Below, one piece after another: positions 27,195 through 35,949 of a stretch of DNA of 64,000 nt. The stretch comes from Glaciecola flavus (GTDB lineage Bacteria; Pseudomonadota; Gammaproteobacteria; Enterobacterales; Alteromonadaceae). The stretch's first letter is position 1. Every line of letters begins with the position of its first letter. The notes beneath the pieces are model-generated. The model was not told the DNA's origin and did no database searches. It worked only from the letters and a program-made list of their open reading frames with translations. Position numbers and translations under genes: made by a program. The stretch lies in the NCBI RefSeq assembly GCF_042646125.1, contig NZ_JBHRSW010000007.1, forward strand, positions 1-64,000, read 5' to 3'.

Positions 27195-28328
27195 ATGTTG
27201 AAGACTTTTGTAGTATTAACCACTGTATTGATGCTGGGAGCCTGTGTTTCAGAGCCGGTAGATCCATCATTTGTCGGTACCGGCGCAATTGACAAATCTG
27301 AGGCTGCTAAAACACGCGTAAGTTTAGGCTTAACTTACCTCAAAAACGGCAATTTCTCTCAAGCGAAAACTAATTTAGATAAAGCCATTGAATTTGCCCC
27401 ACGCTCTGGCGAGGTGCATTATGCAATGGCGTATTATTACCAGCAAGTGGGTGAAAATGACATTGCAGAGGAGTATTACGAAAACGCACTCGGTTTTTCA
27501 CGTAATGCCCCCGACGTAGTCAATAGCTATGCGGTTTTTCTTTGTCAACAAGGCAAATATGAAAAAGCGAAGGAATATTATTTAAAAGCAATCAACTCAA
27601 GAAACTATTCCGCGACAGCTGAGACCTATGAAAATTTGGCGATATGTACTTTGAGCCATGGAGATAAAACTCAAGCCTTAACATATTTTGAAAGCGCATT
27701 GAATCATCAGCCGACACGACCACGCAGTTTGTTTTTAATTGCGCAAACGCATGCTGACTTAGAGAATTGGGAAGCGGCGAAAAAGTTTTTATGGCGATAC
27801 GAACGCAATGCCCAAGTTTCTGCAGAGTCTTTGTACCTTCAGTATCAAATAGCTCAGGGATTAGGGGATACTAAAGCCGCAGTGGGTTACGGTGATTTGC
27901 TCACACAAATGTTTCCAGAACATGAAAATACACGGCGTTTTACCGCACAAATGGGAAAATTTAAACCAGCGGCAAAAGTGGTAAGGAAGTTAGCCAATGT
28001 CCAGCCTGCTAGTGTTGTGTCAAGTGCAGAATCTTCTATTGAGAATGAAGTTGTAACAAAGCAAGACGGGCAGGGCGGAAAAGCGGACGCGAGCACGAAC
28101 GAAGTACCGTTGGTTAGCAAGGCGCCGGCGCAAATTAATGAAAATACAGAAAAATTAGTGGAAAATGACGGTTTTCATGTTGTGCAGCCAAAAGAAAATT
28201 TGTATCGTATTTCCCTCAAATATAACGTGAAGATGAATAAGTTGCTTGAGTGGAACAACCTCAACGATGCATCTTCAATAAAAATTGGCAGCAAACTGCG
28301 AGTCAGGGAACCGAATAATAATGAATAA
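27195..28328 (+). CDS. pilF: PilF/PilW-type type IV pilus pilotin with a C-terminal LysM domain
   Basis: This is an outer-membrane lipoprotein that helps the PilQ secretin assemble. It has a signal peptide and lipobox (LMLGACVSEP), then about six TPR units (such as AKTNLDKAIEFAPRSGEVHY) covering about residues 35-245. A low-complexity linker and a C-terminal LysM-like domain (FHVVQPKENLYRISLKYNVK through KIGSKLRVRE) follow. The LysM part is not present in the short classical PilF (~250 residues); here the protein is 377 residues. The start could be the GTG at 27192 or the ATG at 27195. Its stop overlaps the rodZ start by 8 bp. Confidence 0.88.
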   Translation: MLKTFVVLTTVLMLGACVSEPVDPSFVGTGAIDKSEAAKTRVSLGLTYLKNGNFSQAKTNLDKAIEFAPRSGEVHYAMAYYYQQVGENDIAEEYYENALGFSRNAPDVVNSYAVFLCQQGKYEKAKEYYLKAINSRNYSATAETYENLAICTLSHGDKTQALTYFESALNHQPTRPRSLFLIAQTHADLENWEAAKKFLWRYERNAQVSAESLYLQYQIAQGLGDTKAAVGYGDLLTQMFPEHENTRRFTAQMGKFKPAAKVVRKLANVQPASVVSSAESSIENEVVTKQDGQGGKADASTNEVPLVSKAPAQINENTEKLVENDGFHVVQPKENLYRISLKYNVKMNKLLEWNNLNDASSIKIGSKLRVREPNNNE

Positions 28329-29403
28329 GCAAGAAAATACGCCTGAACAAGAAACAGAATCCCAAGTTTCGCAAAGCCCTGGTCAGCAACTTAGGCTCGC
28401 ACGTGAAAGTTTAGGTTTAAGCCGACAGCAAGTTGCCGATAGATTGCATTTACGCTTGATTAGCATCGAAGCAATTGAGTCTGATGGTATTGAACAAGGC
28501 GTATCTATTACCTTTACCAAAGGCTACGTTAGGCTTTATGCAAAACTGGTTAATTTGGAAGTGCAGCCCTTACTTGATGCGTTTGAACGAATTCATGTGG
28601 GTGATAAAAAACCAGCCAAGCTGCAGAGCTTTTCGCGACGAGTAGAGAGAGAAGCCCATGATAGCCGTTGGAATATGGTTACCTATGTGGTTGTTATCTT
28701 AGTTATTGCTTCCCTTGGATATTGGTGGTACGACCAACAAGAAGGGACGTTTTCTGAAATCGCAAGTGATGCGCTAGAGCAGGTAGGCCAAACGTTTGAA
28801 AAGTCTGAAGAGCCGCTTGAAGATAAAAATGAGGAAAAGTTGGATTCTGGTCCTCAGATAACCGAAGAGAGTGTACAAGAGCTTCAAAATGAGAGTCTTA
28901 GCAATGAAGAGTCAGACAGTGAAGATATCCGCACTGTAGACGTTGAAGAAGCCGATGACAGTGCTTTACTTGATGGAACCTCGGAGTTGAGCACTGTTAC
29001 TGAAAGCACTGAGCTAGCTGCTTCAGATCAAATAATAGACCAAGAGACAAGCAAGCCAATCGATGAGCCAGACGAGGTTCAAGACGATTTAATCGCCTCG
29101 GCTTCTGTTGAAGAACCACAAAGAAACTCTACTTCTTTAGCCAACGATGATGGTACTGTTGATATGATCTTTACCTTTAAGCAAGATTGTTGGTTGAGTG
29201 TAAAAGATTCGACGGGAGAAACGATTGCATACGGTACCAAGGTAAAAGGACGTGTTATGGAAATAAGTGGTATACCACCGATTAAAGTGAATTTGTGTCC
29301 GCCTGAACGTGTGGAAATTGAATTTGGAAGACAACTTGTCGATTTAAGCGAATTTACCCGTGGAAGCCCAGTTAAAATAGAATTACCTTTAGCGAGTCAG
29401 TAG
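28321..29403 (+). CDS. rodZ: Cytoskeleton protein RodZ
   Basis: RodZ is a bitopic membrane protein linking MreB to the elongation machinery. An N-terminal helix-turn-helix (about residues 20-85, LRLARESLGLSRQQVADRLH) is followed by a basic juxtamembrane stretch and a membrane helix (about 118-136, VTYVVVILVIASLGYWWY). A long acidic linker and the C-terminal periplasmic DUF4115 domain (CWLSVKDSTGETIAYGTKVK) come next. I chose the ATG at 28321 (361 residues); it overlaps the end of pilF, while an upstream ATG at 28285 would add unconserved residues. Confidence 0.94.
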   Translation: MNKQENTPEQETESQVSQSPGQQLRLARESLGLSRQQVADRLHLRLISIEAIESDGIEQGVSITFTKGYVRLYAKLVNLEVQPLLDAFERIHVGDKKPAKLQSFSRRVEREAHDSRWNMVTYVVVILVIASLGYWWYDQQEGTFSEIASDALEQVGQTFEKSEEPLEDKNEEKLDSGPQITEESVQELQNESLSNEESDSEDIRTVDVEEADDSALLDGTSELSTVTESTELAASDQIIDQETSKPIDEPDEVQDDLIASASVEEPQRNSTSLANDDGTVDMIFTFKQDCWLSVKDSTGETIAYGTKVKGRVMEISGIPPIKVNLCPPERVEIEFGRQLVDLSEFTRGSPVKIELPLASQ

Positions 29404-29405
29404 TC

Positions 29406-30545
29406 ATGTTTGCAGCAAACCCTATCCAACGTAGAAAGTCAAAACGCATATACGTGGGGGAAGTACCGGTTGGTGATGGTGCGCCTATTACCGTTCAGTC
29501 AATGACCAACACATTAACCACCGATGTAGAGGCGACAGTTGCACAAATAAAGCGTATACAAGCAGCGGGTGGAGATATTGTCCGCGTATCTGTACCGACA
29601 ATGGAAGCAGCGGAAGCGTTTAAAATAATTCGACAACAAGTCAATATTCCGTTGGTTGCAGACATTCATTTTGACTACAGAATTGCCTTAAAAGTAGCTG
29701 AATATGGCGTTGATTGTTTGCGAATTAATCCTGGCAATATTGGTAATATTGAGCGCGTTAAGTCCGTAGTTGACTGTGCAAAAGATAAAAACATACCTAT
29801 TCGAATTGGCGTAAATGGTGGTTCTTTAGAAAAAGACTTACAAGAAAAGTATGGTGAACCCACGCCAGAAGCGTTGGTTGAATCCGCTATGCGGCATGTC
29901 GATATTCTCGATAAGTTAAACTTTGATCAGTTTAAAGTATCAGTTAAGGCCTCAGACGTGTTCTTGGCAGTGGGTGCGTACAGATTATTGGCAAAGCAAA
30001 TTGAACAGCCCTTGCACTTGGGCATAACTGAAGCAGGCGGAAAACGAGCTGGTGCGGTGAAAAGCTCGGTGGGTCTGGGTATGTTATTGGCTGAAGGCAT
30101 TGGCGACACCATACGAATTTCTTTGGCGGCCGACCCAGTGGAAGAAATAAAGGTGGGCTTTGACATATTAAAATCATTGAGAATTCGTTCAAGAGGTATT
30201 AACTTTATCGCCTGTCCGAGTTGCTCAAGGCAAGAATTTGACGTAATTGCCACCGTCAATGCTCTTGAAGAAAGACTGGAAGATGTATTAACTCCAATGG
30301 ACGTGTCTATTATTGGTTGTGTGGTGAATGGTCCGGGTGAAGCTGAAGTATCCGATCTCGGTTTGACTGGTGCGCGCAATATGAGTGGTTTTTACGAAGA
30401 TGGCAAGCGTCAACGAGAGCGCATTGCGAATGACGAGTTAGTGGACAAATTAGAGCAAAAAATTAGAGCAAAAGCGCGGGTTAAAGCGGCATCAGACGAT
30501 CTCGAAAGTCGAATTGATATCAATGTTGTCGATAAATCTGCATAA
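29406..30545 (+). CDS. ispG: (E)-4-hydroxy-3-methylbut-2-enyl-diphosphate synthase
   Basis: IspG reduces MEcPP to HMBPP in the MEP isoprenoid pathway using a [4Fe-4S] cluster. The ligand cysteines are in IACPSCSRQEFD and GCVVNGPGEA, and the N-terminal TIM-barrel motifs (TVQSMTNTLTTDVEAT, VADIHFDYRIAL) are intact. The length is 379 residues. It starts 2 bp after the rodZ stop, and hisS follows, the usual gammaproteobacterial order. Confidence 0.97.
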   Translation: MFAANPIQRRKSKRIYVGEVPVGDGAPITVQSMTNTLTTDVEATVAQIKRIQAAGGDIVRVSVPTMEAAEAFKIIRQQVNIPLVADIHFDYRIALKVAEYGVDCLRINPGNIGNIERVKSVVDCAKDKNIPIRIGVNGGSLEKDLQEKYGEPTPEALVESAMRHVDILDKLNFDQFKVSVKASDVFLAVGAYRLLAKQIEQPLHLGITEAGGKRAGAVKSSVGLGMLLAEGIGDTIRISLAADPVEEIKVGFDILKSLRIRSRGINFIACPSCSRQEFDVIATVNALEERLEDVLTPMDVSIIGCVVNGPGEAEVSDLGLTGARNMSGFYEDGKRQRERIANDELVDKLEQKIRAKARVKAASDDLESRIDINVVDKSA

Positions 30546-30581
30546 AAATCCGCAATCTCTTGTTTTTCTTTCCTTCCTCGA

Positions 30582-30610
30582 TTTACCCCGCGTGACAAAA
30601 TCCTTATAAT
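30582..30610 (+). promoter_or_regulatory. Likely sigma70 promoter of hisS
   Basis: A -35 TTTACC (30582-30587) and a consensus -10 TATAAT (30605-30610) are separated by 17 bp and lie 39 bp upstream of the hisS GTG. Confidence 0.6.
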
Positions 30611-30648
30611 GTCGCGCTTTATTTAGTCTAATCAGATACGAGATACTA

Positions 30649-31929
30649 GTGGCGAAAAACATACAGGCAATCAGAGGTATGAATGACTGCTTGCCAGAGC
30701 AAAGCAGCGTGTGGCAATTTGTCGAGACCCATATACGACGAGTTGTCGCTAGTTATCACTATCAAGAAATTAGAACCCCCATTGTTGAGTCAACAGATTT
30801 ATTTAAACGCAGCATCGGTGAAGTGACCGATATTGTCGAGAAAGAAATGTATACCTTTGAGGATCGCAATGGCGATAGTTTGACTTTGCGACCTGAAGGA
30901 ACAGCATGTTGTGTAAGAGCCGGCAATCAACATGGTTTGCTCTATAATCAGCAACAGCGATTGTGGTATATGGGGCCGATGTTTAGACATGAGCGACCGC
31001 AAAAAGGCCGCTATCGCCAGTTTCATCAGTTTGGTGCTGAAGCATATGGCTTTGACGGTCCCGACATAGATGTTGAAATGATAGTGATGGGTGCGCGTTT
31101 ATGGCGATCATTTGGTATTTCTGACAAGGTTAGTCTACAGATTAATAGCTTGGGAGATACCGAATCGAGAGAGCGCTACAAACGTGCCCTTGTCGACTAT
31201 TTAAACGATTATTTTGAAGAGCTTGACGAAGATAGCCAGCGTCGAATTTCTACTAACCCACTTAGAATTCTCGACAGTAAAAGTGAAAAAACACAATCAA
31301 TACTTGAACGTGCGCCATCCTTAGATGACTATTTAGATGATGATTCAAAAGCGCACTTCGAAGGTTTGTGCAAGCGACTAGACACACTAGGCATAAACTA
31401 CCAGGTAAATCAAAGGCTTGTCCGAGGCTTAGATTATTATAACCGCACTGTATTTGAATGGGTTACGGAAGCACTTGGTGCACAAGGCACTATATGCGCG
31501 GGTGGGCGTTATGATGGCCTAGTCCAACAACTTGGCGGAAAGGCAAGCCCTGCGGTAGGTTTCGCGATGGGTTTGGAGCGCCTTGTGCTATTGATGCAAG
31601 AGCTAAACTCGCAGAGTAATTTTGAAAAAAATGCTGATGTTTATTTGACCTCGCTAGGCGAAAGTGCGGAATTGGCCGCATTCAAATTGGCTGAAGATAT
31701 AAGAGATACCTTTGCTGATTGCCGAGTTGTGTTGCACTGCGGTGGCGGCAATTTTAAGAAGCAAATGAAAAAAGCCGATGCAAGTGGCGCAAAACTAGCC
31801 GTTATTATTGGTGAAAATGAAGTGAACACAGCGCGCTATGGATTAAAGTATTTACGAGAAGACAAAGCGCAAGAAACATACGACGTGCCGTCTTTGTTAA
31901 AAAGATTGGGTGAGGTATTAGAAAGCTAA
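30649..31929 (+). CDS. hisS: Histidyl-tRNA synthetase
   Basis: This class II aminoacyl-tRNA synthetase charges tRNA-His. The 426-residue product has motif 2 (MFRHERPQKGRYRQFHQFG), the histidine-specific LVRGLDYYNRTVFEWV and AGGRYDGLVQQLGG, motif 3 (GFAMGLERLVLL) and a C-terminal anticodon-binding domain. It starts with GTG at 30649, where the conserved MAKNIQAIRGMND begins. A promoter with consensus -10 precedes it. Confidence 0.97.
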   Translation: MAKNIQAIRGMNDCLPEQSSVWQFVETHIRRVVASYHYQEIRTPIVESTDLFKRSIGEVTDIVEKEMYTFEDRNGDSLTLRPEGTACCVRAGNQHGLLYNQQQRLWYMGPMFRHERPQKGRYRQFHQFGAEAYGFDGPDIDVEMIVMGARLWRSFGISDKVSLQINSLGDTESRERYKRALVDYLNDYFEELDEDSQRRISTNPLRILDSKSEKTQSILERAPSLDDYLDDDSKAHFEGLCKRLDTLGINYQVNQRLVRGLDYYNRTVFEWVTEALGAQGTICAGGRYDGLVQQLGGKASPAVGFAMGLERLVLLMQELNSQSNFEKNADVYLTSLGESAELAAFKLAEDIRDTFADCRVVLHCGGGNFKKQMKKADASGAKLAVIIGENEVNTARYGLKYLREDKAQETYDVPSLLKRLGEVLES

Positions 31930-31974
31930 GCCATTCCATTAAGGCATTAGCGAAAATCTAGGTTAGAGGAAACC

Positions 31975-32613
31975 ATGGATCGTTTTGAAACTGAAGAACA
32001 ACAAGTTGAAGCTATTAAGCAATTTTGGAAAGAAAACGGCACCGCAATTATTGTAGGTGCTGTATTGGGTTTGGGCGGCCTTTGGGGCTGGCGCTATTAC
32101 TCAGATAAAACTATTGAAGACAAAGAGTTAGCCTCAGTCGCTTATCAAAGTAGTGTACAAGCTTTTGTTGAGAGTGAAGATACAGCGGCGATTGAGACCT
32201 TTTTAAGTGAGCATAGTGATACAGGATACAGTCAACTCGCCTCTTTGCTTGTTGCCCAGCAAGCTGTCGAAAAAGACGACTTTGACAAGGCGAAAACGGC
32301 GCTTCAAAGTGTCACGTCTTCTAAGACTGAACTTGCAGATATTGCCCGTATTCGTTTGGCAAAAATCCATATTAGTCTCAATGAAAATACTCAGGCTCTG
32401 AATGTGTTGGAGCAGGTGGAGGCAGTATCATTTAACGACCAAGTGAATGAGTTGAAAGGTGATGCATTGTTTGCACAAGGCCAATATGACGAAGCACGAA
32501 GCGCATATAATCTTGCTTTAGTTGAACTTCCTAATGATATTAATATCAAAATGAAACTCGACAATATTGCGTATGCAAAATCTCAAGCGGTGAGTAAAGA
32601 TAGTGATGAATAA
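31975..32613 (+). CDS. yfgM: YfgM-like ancillary SecYEG translocon subunit
   Basis: This is an inner-membrane protein of 212 residues. It has a cytoplasmic N terminus (FETEEQQVEAIKQFWKENG), one membrane helix (about 23-42, with VGAVLGLGGLWGWRYYSD) and a periplasmic TPR-like domain. In E. coli YfgM works with PpiD at the Sec translocon. It lies between hisS and bamB and overlaps bamB by 8 bp, the conserved arrangement. Confidence 0.93.
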   Translation: MDRFETEEQQVEAIKQFWKENGTAIIVGAVLGLGGLWGWRYYSDKTIEDKELASVAYQSSVQAFVESEDTAAIETFLSEHSDTGYSQLASLLVAQQAVEKDDFDKAKTALQSVTSSKTELADIARIRLAKIHISLNENTQALNVLEQVEAVSFNDQVNELKGDALFAQGQYDEARSAYNLALVELPNDINIKMKLDNIAYAKSQAVSKDSDE

Positions 32614-33829
32614 AACTTGGCTACTGGTTGGCCTAGCGCTAATACTAGGTGGATGCAGTACAATTTCAGGCTGGTTTGCAGATGACGAAGAACTCGAAAT
32701 TCGTCGTTTGAATGATATCGAAATGGTGTTTACACCAACGGTTGATTGGAAAGAAGATGTCGGTGAAGGTGTAGACGACTATTTTTCTAATCTTGTGCCT
32801 GTCGCAGCCTATAACAAAATTTTTGTTGCTGATCGTGAGGGCAGTATCTATGCCTTGTCTTCCGAAGATGGAGAGACCTTATGGGAACAGGACATCAGCA
32901 CTCGAAGTAAAGAAAGCAAGTTGACAAATTTGTATGGTTTGTTTCCTGCTCGGATCCCTGCCAAGATTGCCGGCGGCTTATCTGTGGCCTATGAAACGAT
33001 TTATTTCGGTACTGAAAACGGTGAAGTTGTTGCGCTGAATGAAGCAGATGGCAGCATAAAATGGCAAGTCAAAGTACCCGGTGAAGTTATTGTTCCTCCA
33101 GCAATCGATACAGGTGTTGTAGTAGTGAATACGGTCGCCGGTGTGTTGCTTGGACTTGACGCAGAGACTGGCGAAATAAAATGGCAAAACGAATCTGATG
33201 TACCCCCCCTTTCTTTGCGCGGCACGTCTGCGCCAACTGCTACAAATGGTGGCGCAATTGTTGGCACCGCATCTGGCAAATTGGTTGTGAATATCATTGA
33301 TTCTGGACTGACTGCGTGGGAGCAAGTCATTGCAAAACCAGTGGGGGCGACTGAGCTAGAACGCATTGTCGATGTTGACAGTAAACCCTTGGTGTTTGGT
33401 GGAAACATATATGTTGTGAGCTATGGTGGTGGTTTGTCAGCAGTGGAACTTCGTACTGGCCAAGTAGTTTGGAACCGTGATTACGCCTCGTACCAAAATG
33501 TAAGCTTGGACGGCAATACCCTATTTCTAACTGACAATAACAGTGTCATATATGCCGTTGACCGCAGAAATGGCGTTGAGTTATGGTCTAACACATCATT
33601 ACGTAAACGCTCACTGACGGCCGCTACTCCCGTGGGTGACTACATAGTGGTAGGGGACAAATGGGGCTTTTTACACTGGTTAAATCAAAGCGATGGTAAA
33701 ATTGTATCTCGCTTAGATATTGGCGGCGATGATGAAGACGATGGTATCTATTCGGCTCCAGTAGAGACAAATGGTAAACTATTGGTAAAAACTCGTGCTG
33801 GAGAGCTCAATTTAATCAGTACACCCTAG
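32606..33829 (+). CDS. bamB: Outer membrane assembly lipoprotein BamB
   Basis: BamB is a beta-propeller lipoprotein of the BAM complex that inserts outer-membrane proteins. It has a signal peptide with lipobox (LALILGGCSTI) and a series of PQQ-like blades (SIYALSSEDGETLWEQ, VVALNEADGSIKWQ, VLLGLDAETGEIKWQ). The product is 407 residues. I prefer the ATG at 32606; a GTG at 32603 is equally placed. It is followed by a strong terminator and then der. Confidence 0.95.
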   Translation: MNKTWLLVGLALILGGCSTISGWFADDEELEIRRLNDIEMVFTPTVDWKEDVGEGVDDYFSNLVPVAAYNKIFVADREGSIYALSSEDGETLWEQDISTRSKESKLTNLYGLFPARIPAKIAGGLSVAYETIYFGTENGEVVALNEADGSIKWQVKVPGEVIVPPAIDTGVVVVNTVAGVLLGLDAETGEIKWQNESDVPPLSLRGTSAPTATNGGAIVGTASGKLVVNIIDSGLTAWEQVIAKPVGATELERIVDVDSKPLVFGGNIYVVSYGGGLSAVELRTGQVVWNRDYASYQNVSLDGNTLFLTDNNSVIYAVDRRNGVELWSNTSLRKRSLTAATPVGDYIVVGDKWGFLHWLNQSDGKIVSRLDIGGDDEDDGIYSAPVETNGKLLVKTRAGELNLISTP

Positions 33830-33853
33830 TGTGTCTAACACTTCAAACAGTAG

Positions 33854-33881
33854 ACGCCAATGACTTTTCATTGGCGTTTTT
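33854..33881 (+). terminator. Intrinsic terminator of bamB
   Basis: ACGCCAATGA (33854-33863) pairs with TCATTGGCGT (33868-33877) around a 4-nt loop, followed by Ts. It lies 17 bp before der, so der needs readthrough or a nearby promoter. Confidence 0.85.
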
Positions 33882-33898
33882 AGTCTAAGAGGACTTGT

Positions 33899-35347
33899 AT
33901 GTTACCAGTGATAGCCCTTGTTGGCCGTCCTAATGTGGGTAAATCTACATTATTCAATCGCTTAACTCACTCAAGAGATGCACTGGTTGCAGATTATCCA
34001 GGGCTGACCAGAGACAGAAAATATGGTCAGGCAAGCTATGAGCAGCGTCAATTTATTGTAGTTGATACCGGTGGTATCAGTGGTGATGAGGACGGGATTG
34101 ATGCAGCAATGGCTGAGCAAAGCTTATTAGCTATTGATGAAGCGCACGTTGTATTGTTTTTAGTTGATGCTCGAGCGGGCTTAACACCTGCCGATGTGGG
34201 GATTGCCAACCATCTACGCAAGCAAAACAAAACAGCTTATTTGGTTGTAAATAAAATAGACGGTATTGATGGTGATAGCGAAAGCGCTGATTTCTATTCA
34301 CTAGGCTTTTCTCATCTCATGCAAATCGCAGCGGCGCACGGGCGCGGCGTCAGTCAACTTTTGGACAGTGTTTTAGATCCGATTAAGGATGCGTTTCCGG
34401 AAATGTCTGTCAGTGCTGAGCCACAAGACGAAGAGGAAGATGCCGAGGCCAAGTTAGCGCGTTTACAAAGCTTACCCATAAAATTGGCTATTGTTGGCAA
34501 GCCCAATGTTGGGAAGTCAACCTTAACCAATCGTATCTTGGGTGAAGAGCGAGTGGTCGTTTATGACATGCCAGGCACAACACGAGACAGTATTTTTATC
34601 CCTATGGAACGGGATGAAAGAGAATATATACTCATCGACACGGCGGGTGTGCGCAAGCGCAAAAAAGTTAGCGATACGGTTGAAAAATTTTCCATAGTCA
34701 AAACCCTCCAAGCGATTGAAGAATCCAACGTTGTTTTACTTGTTATTGATGCCCGTCAGGGAATTACCGATCAAGACTTATCACTGCTAGGTTTTGTACT
34801 GAATTCTGGCCGTTCTCTTGTCATAGCCGTGAATAAATGGGATGGCTTAGATTCTGATGTAAAAGACGATATCAAACGTGAACTTGATAGACGCTTAGGC
34901 TTCATTGATTTTGCTAGGTTACACTTTATTTCTGCATTGCATGGCACAGGCGTGGGGCATTTGTTTGAGTCAGTTCAAGAAGCTTATGCCTCAGCAACTA
35001 AAAGAATTAATACTGCAATGCTTACCCAAATCATGGAAATGGCTCAAGATGATCATCAACCCCCACTTGTTTCAGGACGGCGTGTAAAAATGAAATATGC
35101 CCATGCAGGGGGCTACAATCCGCCCGTGATAGTCATACATGGGAACCAGTTAACTGCCTTACCGGAGTCATACAAACGCTATTTAATGAATTATTATCGA
35201 AAAGCGCTTGAAGTGATGGGAACCCCAATCAAAATTGAATTTAGAGAAGGGGCAAACCCCTATGAGGGACGAAAAAATCAATTATCCTTGTCGCAACAGC
35301 GTAAACGCAAACGATTAATGAGTTATCACAAGAAGAAAAAGCGTTAG
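33899..35347 (+). CDS. der: Ribosome biogenesis GTPase Der (EngA)
   Basis: Der is a tandem-GTPase protein needed for 50S subunit assembly. The first G1 motif is GRPNVGKST (residues 9-17), and the second, GKPNVGKST, begins near residue 200. The G3/G4 motifs are DTGG and NKID in the first domain, DTAG and NKWD in the second. A C-terminal KH-like domain (VKMKYAHAGGYNPPVIVIHG) ends in a basic tail. The length is 482 residues. A long perfect inverted repeat begins 15 bp after the stop. Confidence 0.97.
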   Translation: MLPVIALVGRPNVGKSTLFNRLTHSRDALVADYPGLTRDRKYGQASYEQRQFIVVDTGGISGDEDGIDAAMAEQSLLAIDEAHVVLFLVDARAGLTPADVGIANHLRKQNKTAYLVVNKIDGIDGDSESADFYSLGFSHLMQIAAAHGRGVSQLLDSVLDPIKDAFPEMSVSAEPQDEEEDAEAKLARLQSLPIKLAIVGKPNVGKSTLTNRILGEERVVVYDMPGTTRDSIFIPMERDEREYILIDTAGVRKRKKVSDTVEKFSIVKTLQAIEESNVVLLVIDARQGITDQDLSLLGFVLNSGRSLVIAVNKWDGLDSDVKDDIKRELDRRLGFIDFARLHFISALHGTGVGHLFESVQEAYASATKRINTAMLTQIMEMAQDDHQPPLVSGRRVKMKYAHAGGYNPPVIVIHGNQLTALPESYKRYLMNYYRKALEVMGTPIKIEFREGANPYEGRKNQLSLSQQRKRKRLMSYHKKKKR

Positions 35348-35362
35348 CTTGCTTATTTGTAA

Positions 35363-35496
35363 GGCGATGTTTGTTTTAAGGGGAGGTATGCAGAAAAACA
35401 AAGTCGTCATCAACCCATCCATGGGGACTCCAAAAAGGCATCCATGCCTTTTAGGCTTTGTTTTTCTGCATACCTCCCCTTAAAACAAACATCGCC
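35363..35496. repeat. 134-bp element with 41-bp perfect inverted arms and two inner hairpins
   Basis: Positions 35363-35403 and 35456-35496 are exact reverse complements over 41 bp. The 52-bp centre holds two further mini-hairpins with identical CC loops: CCCAT-CC-ATGGG (35414-35425) and AAAAGGCAT-CC-ATGCCTTTT (35433-35452). The flanks continue the symmetry imperfectly (ATTTGTAA on the left, ATTAACAAAT on the right). The right half closely resembles the sequence at 63543-63590. This is a MITE-like or attC-like mobile repeat, not a simple terminator. Confidence 0.85.
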
Positions 35497-35557
35497 ATTA
35501 ACAAATTGGGTAATTGACGCTAAGCTGTATAAACAACAAACATGAAAAGGATTAGCT

Positions 35558-35932
35558 ATGGGATTGTTAGACAGTTTAATGGGCAACGCTAGTGAAGTAG
35601 ATGCGACAGAAGTGAATGACGAAATCTCAGAGGTTTTGGCAGACAACGAATCTGTTGCAAATGCTTATAAACTCATCCGCGATATGTTGGTCATTACAAA
35701 TAAGCGTTTGATCTTTGTAGACAAGCAGGGCATGACCGGAAAAAAAGTCAGTTATCACAGTATTCCATATAAGTCTGTGACCAACTTTATCGTCGAAACT
35801 GCAGGTACCTTTGATACAGATTCGGAGCTTAAGATTTGGGTTTCGGGTCGTGCCGCTCCTCTTGAGTTAGAACTTAAATCTGGATTGGCTCCTTCGGTGC
35901 AAAAAGCACTAGCTACGCAAATGTTTTCCTAG
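35558..35932 (+). CDS. Bacterial PH-domain protein (YokE/DUF1696-like)
   Basis: This is a 124-residue cytoplasmic protein. After a short helical N-terminal part it contains ANAYKLIRDMLVITNKRLIF and KKVSYHSIPYKSVTNFIVET, the characteristic start and core of bacterial pleckstrin-homology domains of the DUF1696 type. It ends with the expected C-terminal helix. The function of this family is unknown. AAAAGGA lies upstream of the ATG. It is convergent with rluF, 17 bp away. Confidence 0.85.
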   Translation: MGLLDSLMGNASEVDATEVNDEISEVLADNESVANAYKLIRDMLVITNKRLIFVDKQGMTGKKVSYHSIPYKSVTNFIVETAGTFDTDSELKIWVSGRAAPLELELKSGLAPSVQKALATQMFS

Positions 35933-35949
35933 CAACTATATTTTCCAGG

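Noticed and set aside
29927..30379. 150-codon minus-strand frame inside ispG
   Set aside because: It is a shadow of ispG with no domain or ribosome binding site of its own.
33001..33408. 135-codon minus-strand frame inside bamB
   Set aside because: It is antisense to a well-supported gene; the Ser/Thr/Pro-rich composition is typical of a shadow of beta-propeller repeats.
35363..35496. Simple Rho-independent terminator for der
   Set aside because: The arms are 41 bp long, there is no T-run after the right arm and inner hairpins are present, which points to a mobile or recombination element instead, although it may also stop transcription.
35410..35646. Minus-strand frame starting inside the PH-domain gene and crossing the 41-bp inverted repeat
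   Set aside because: It is antisense to a real gene and its C-terminal part is just the repeat read through.
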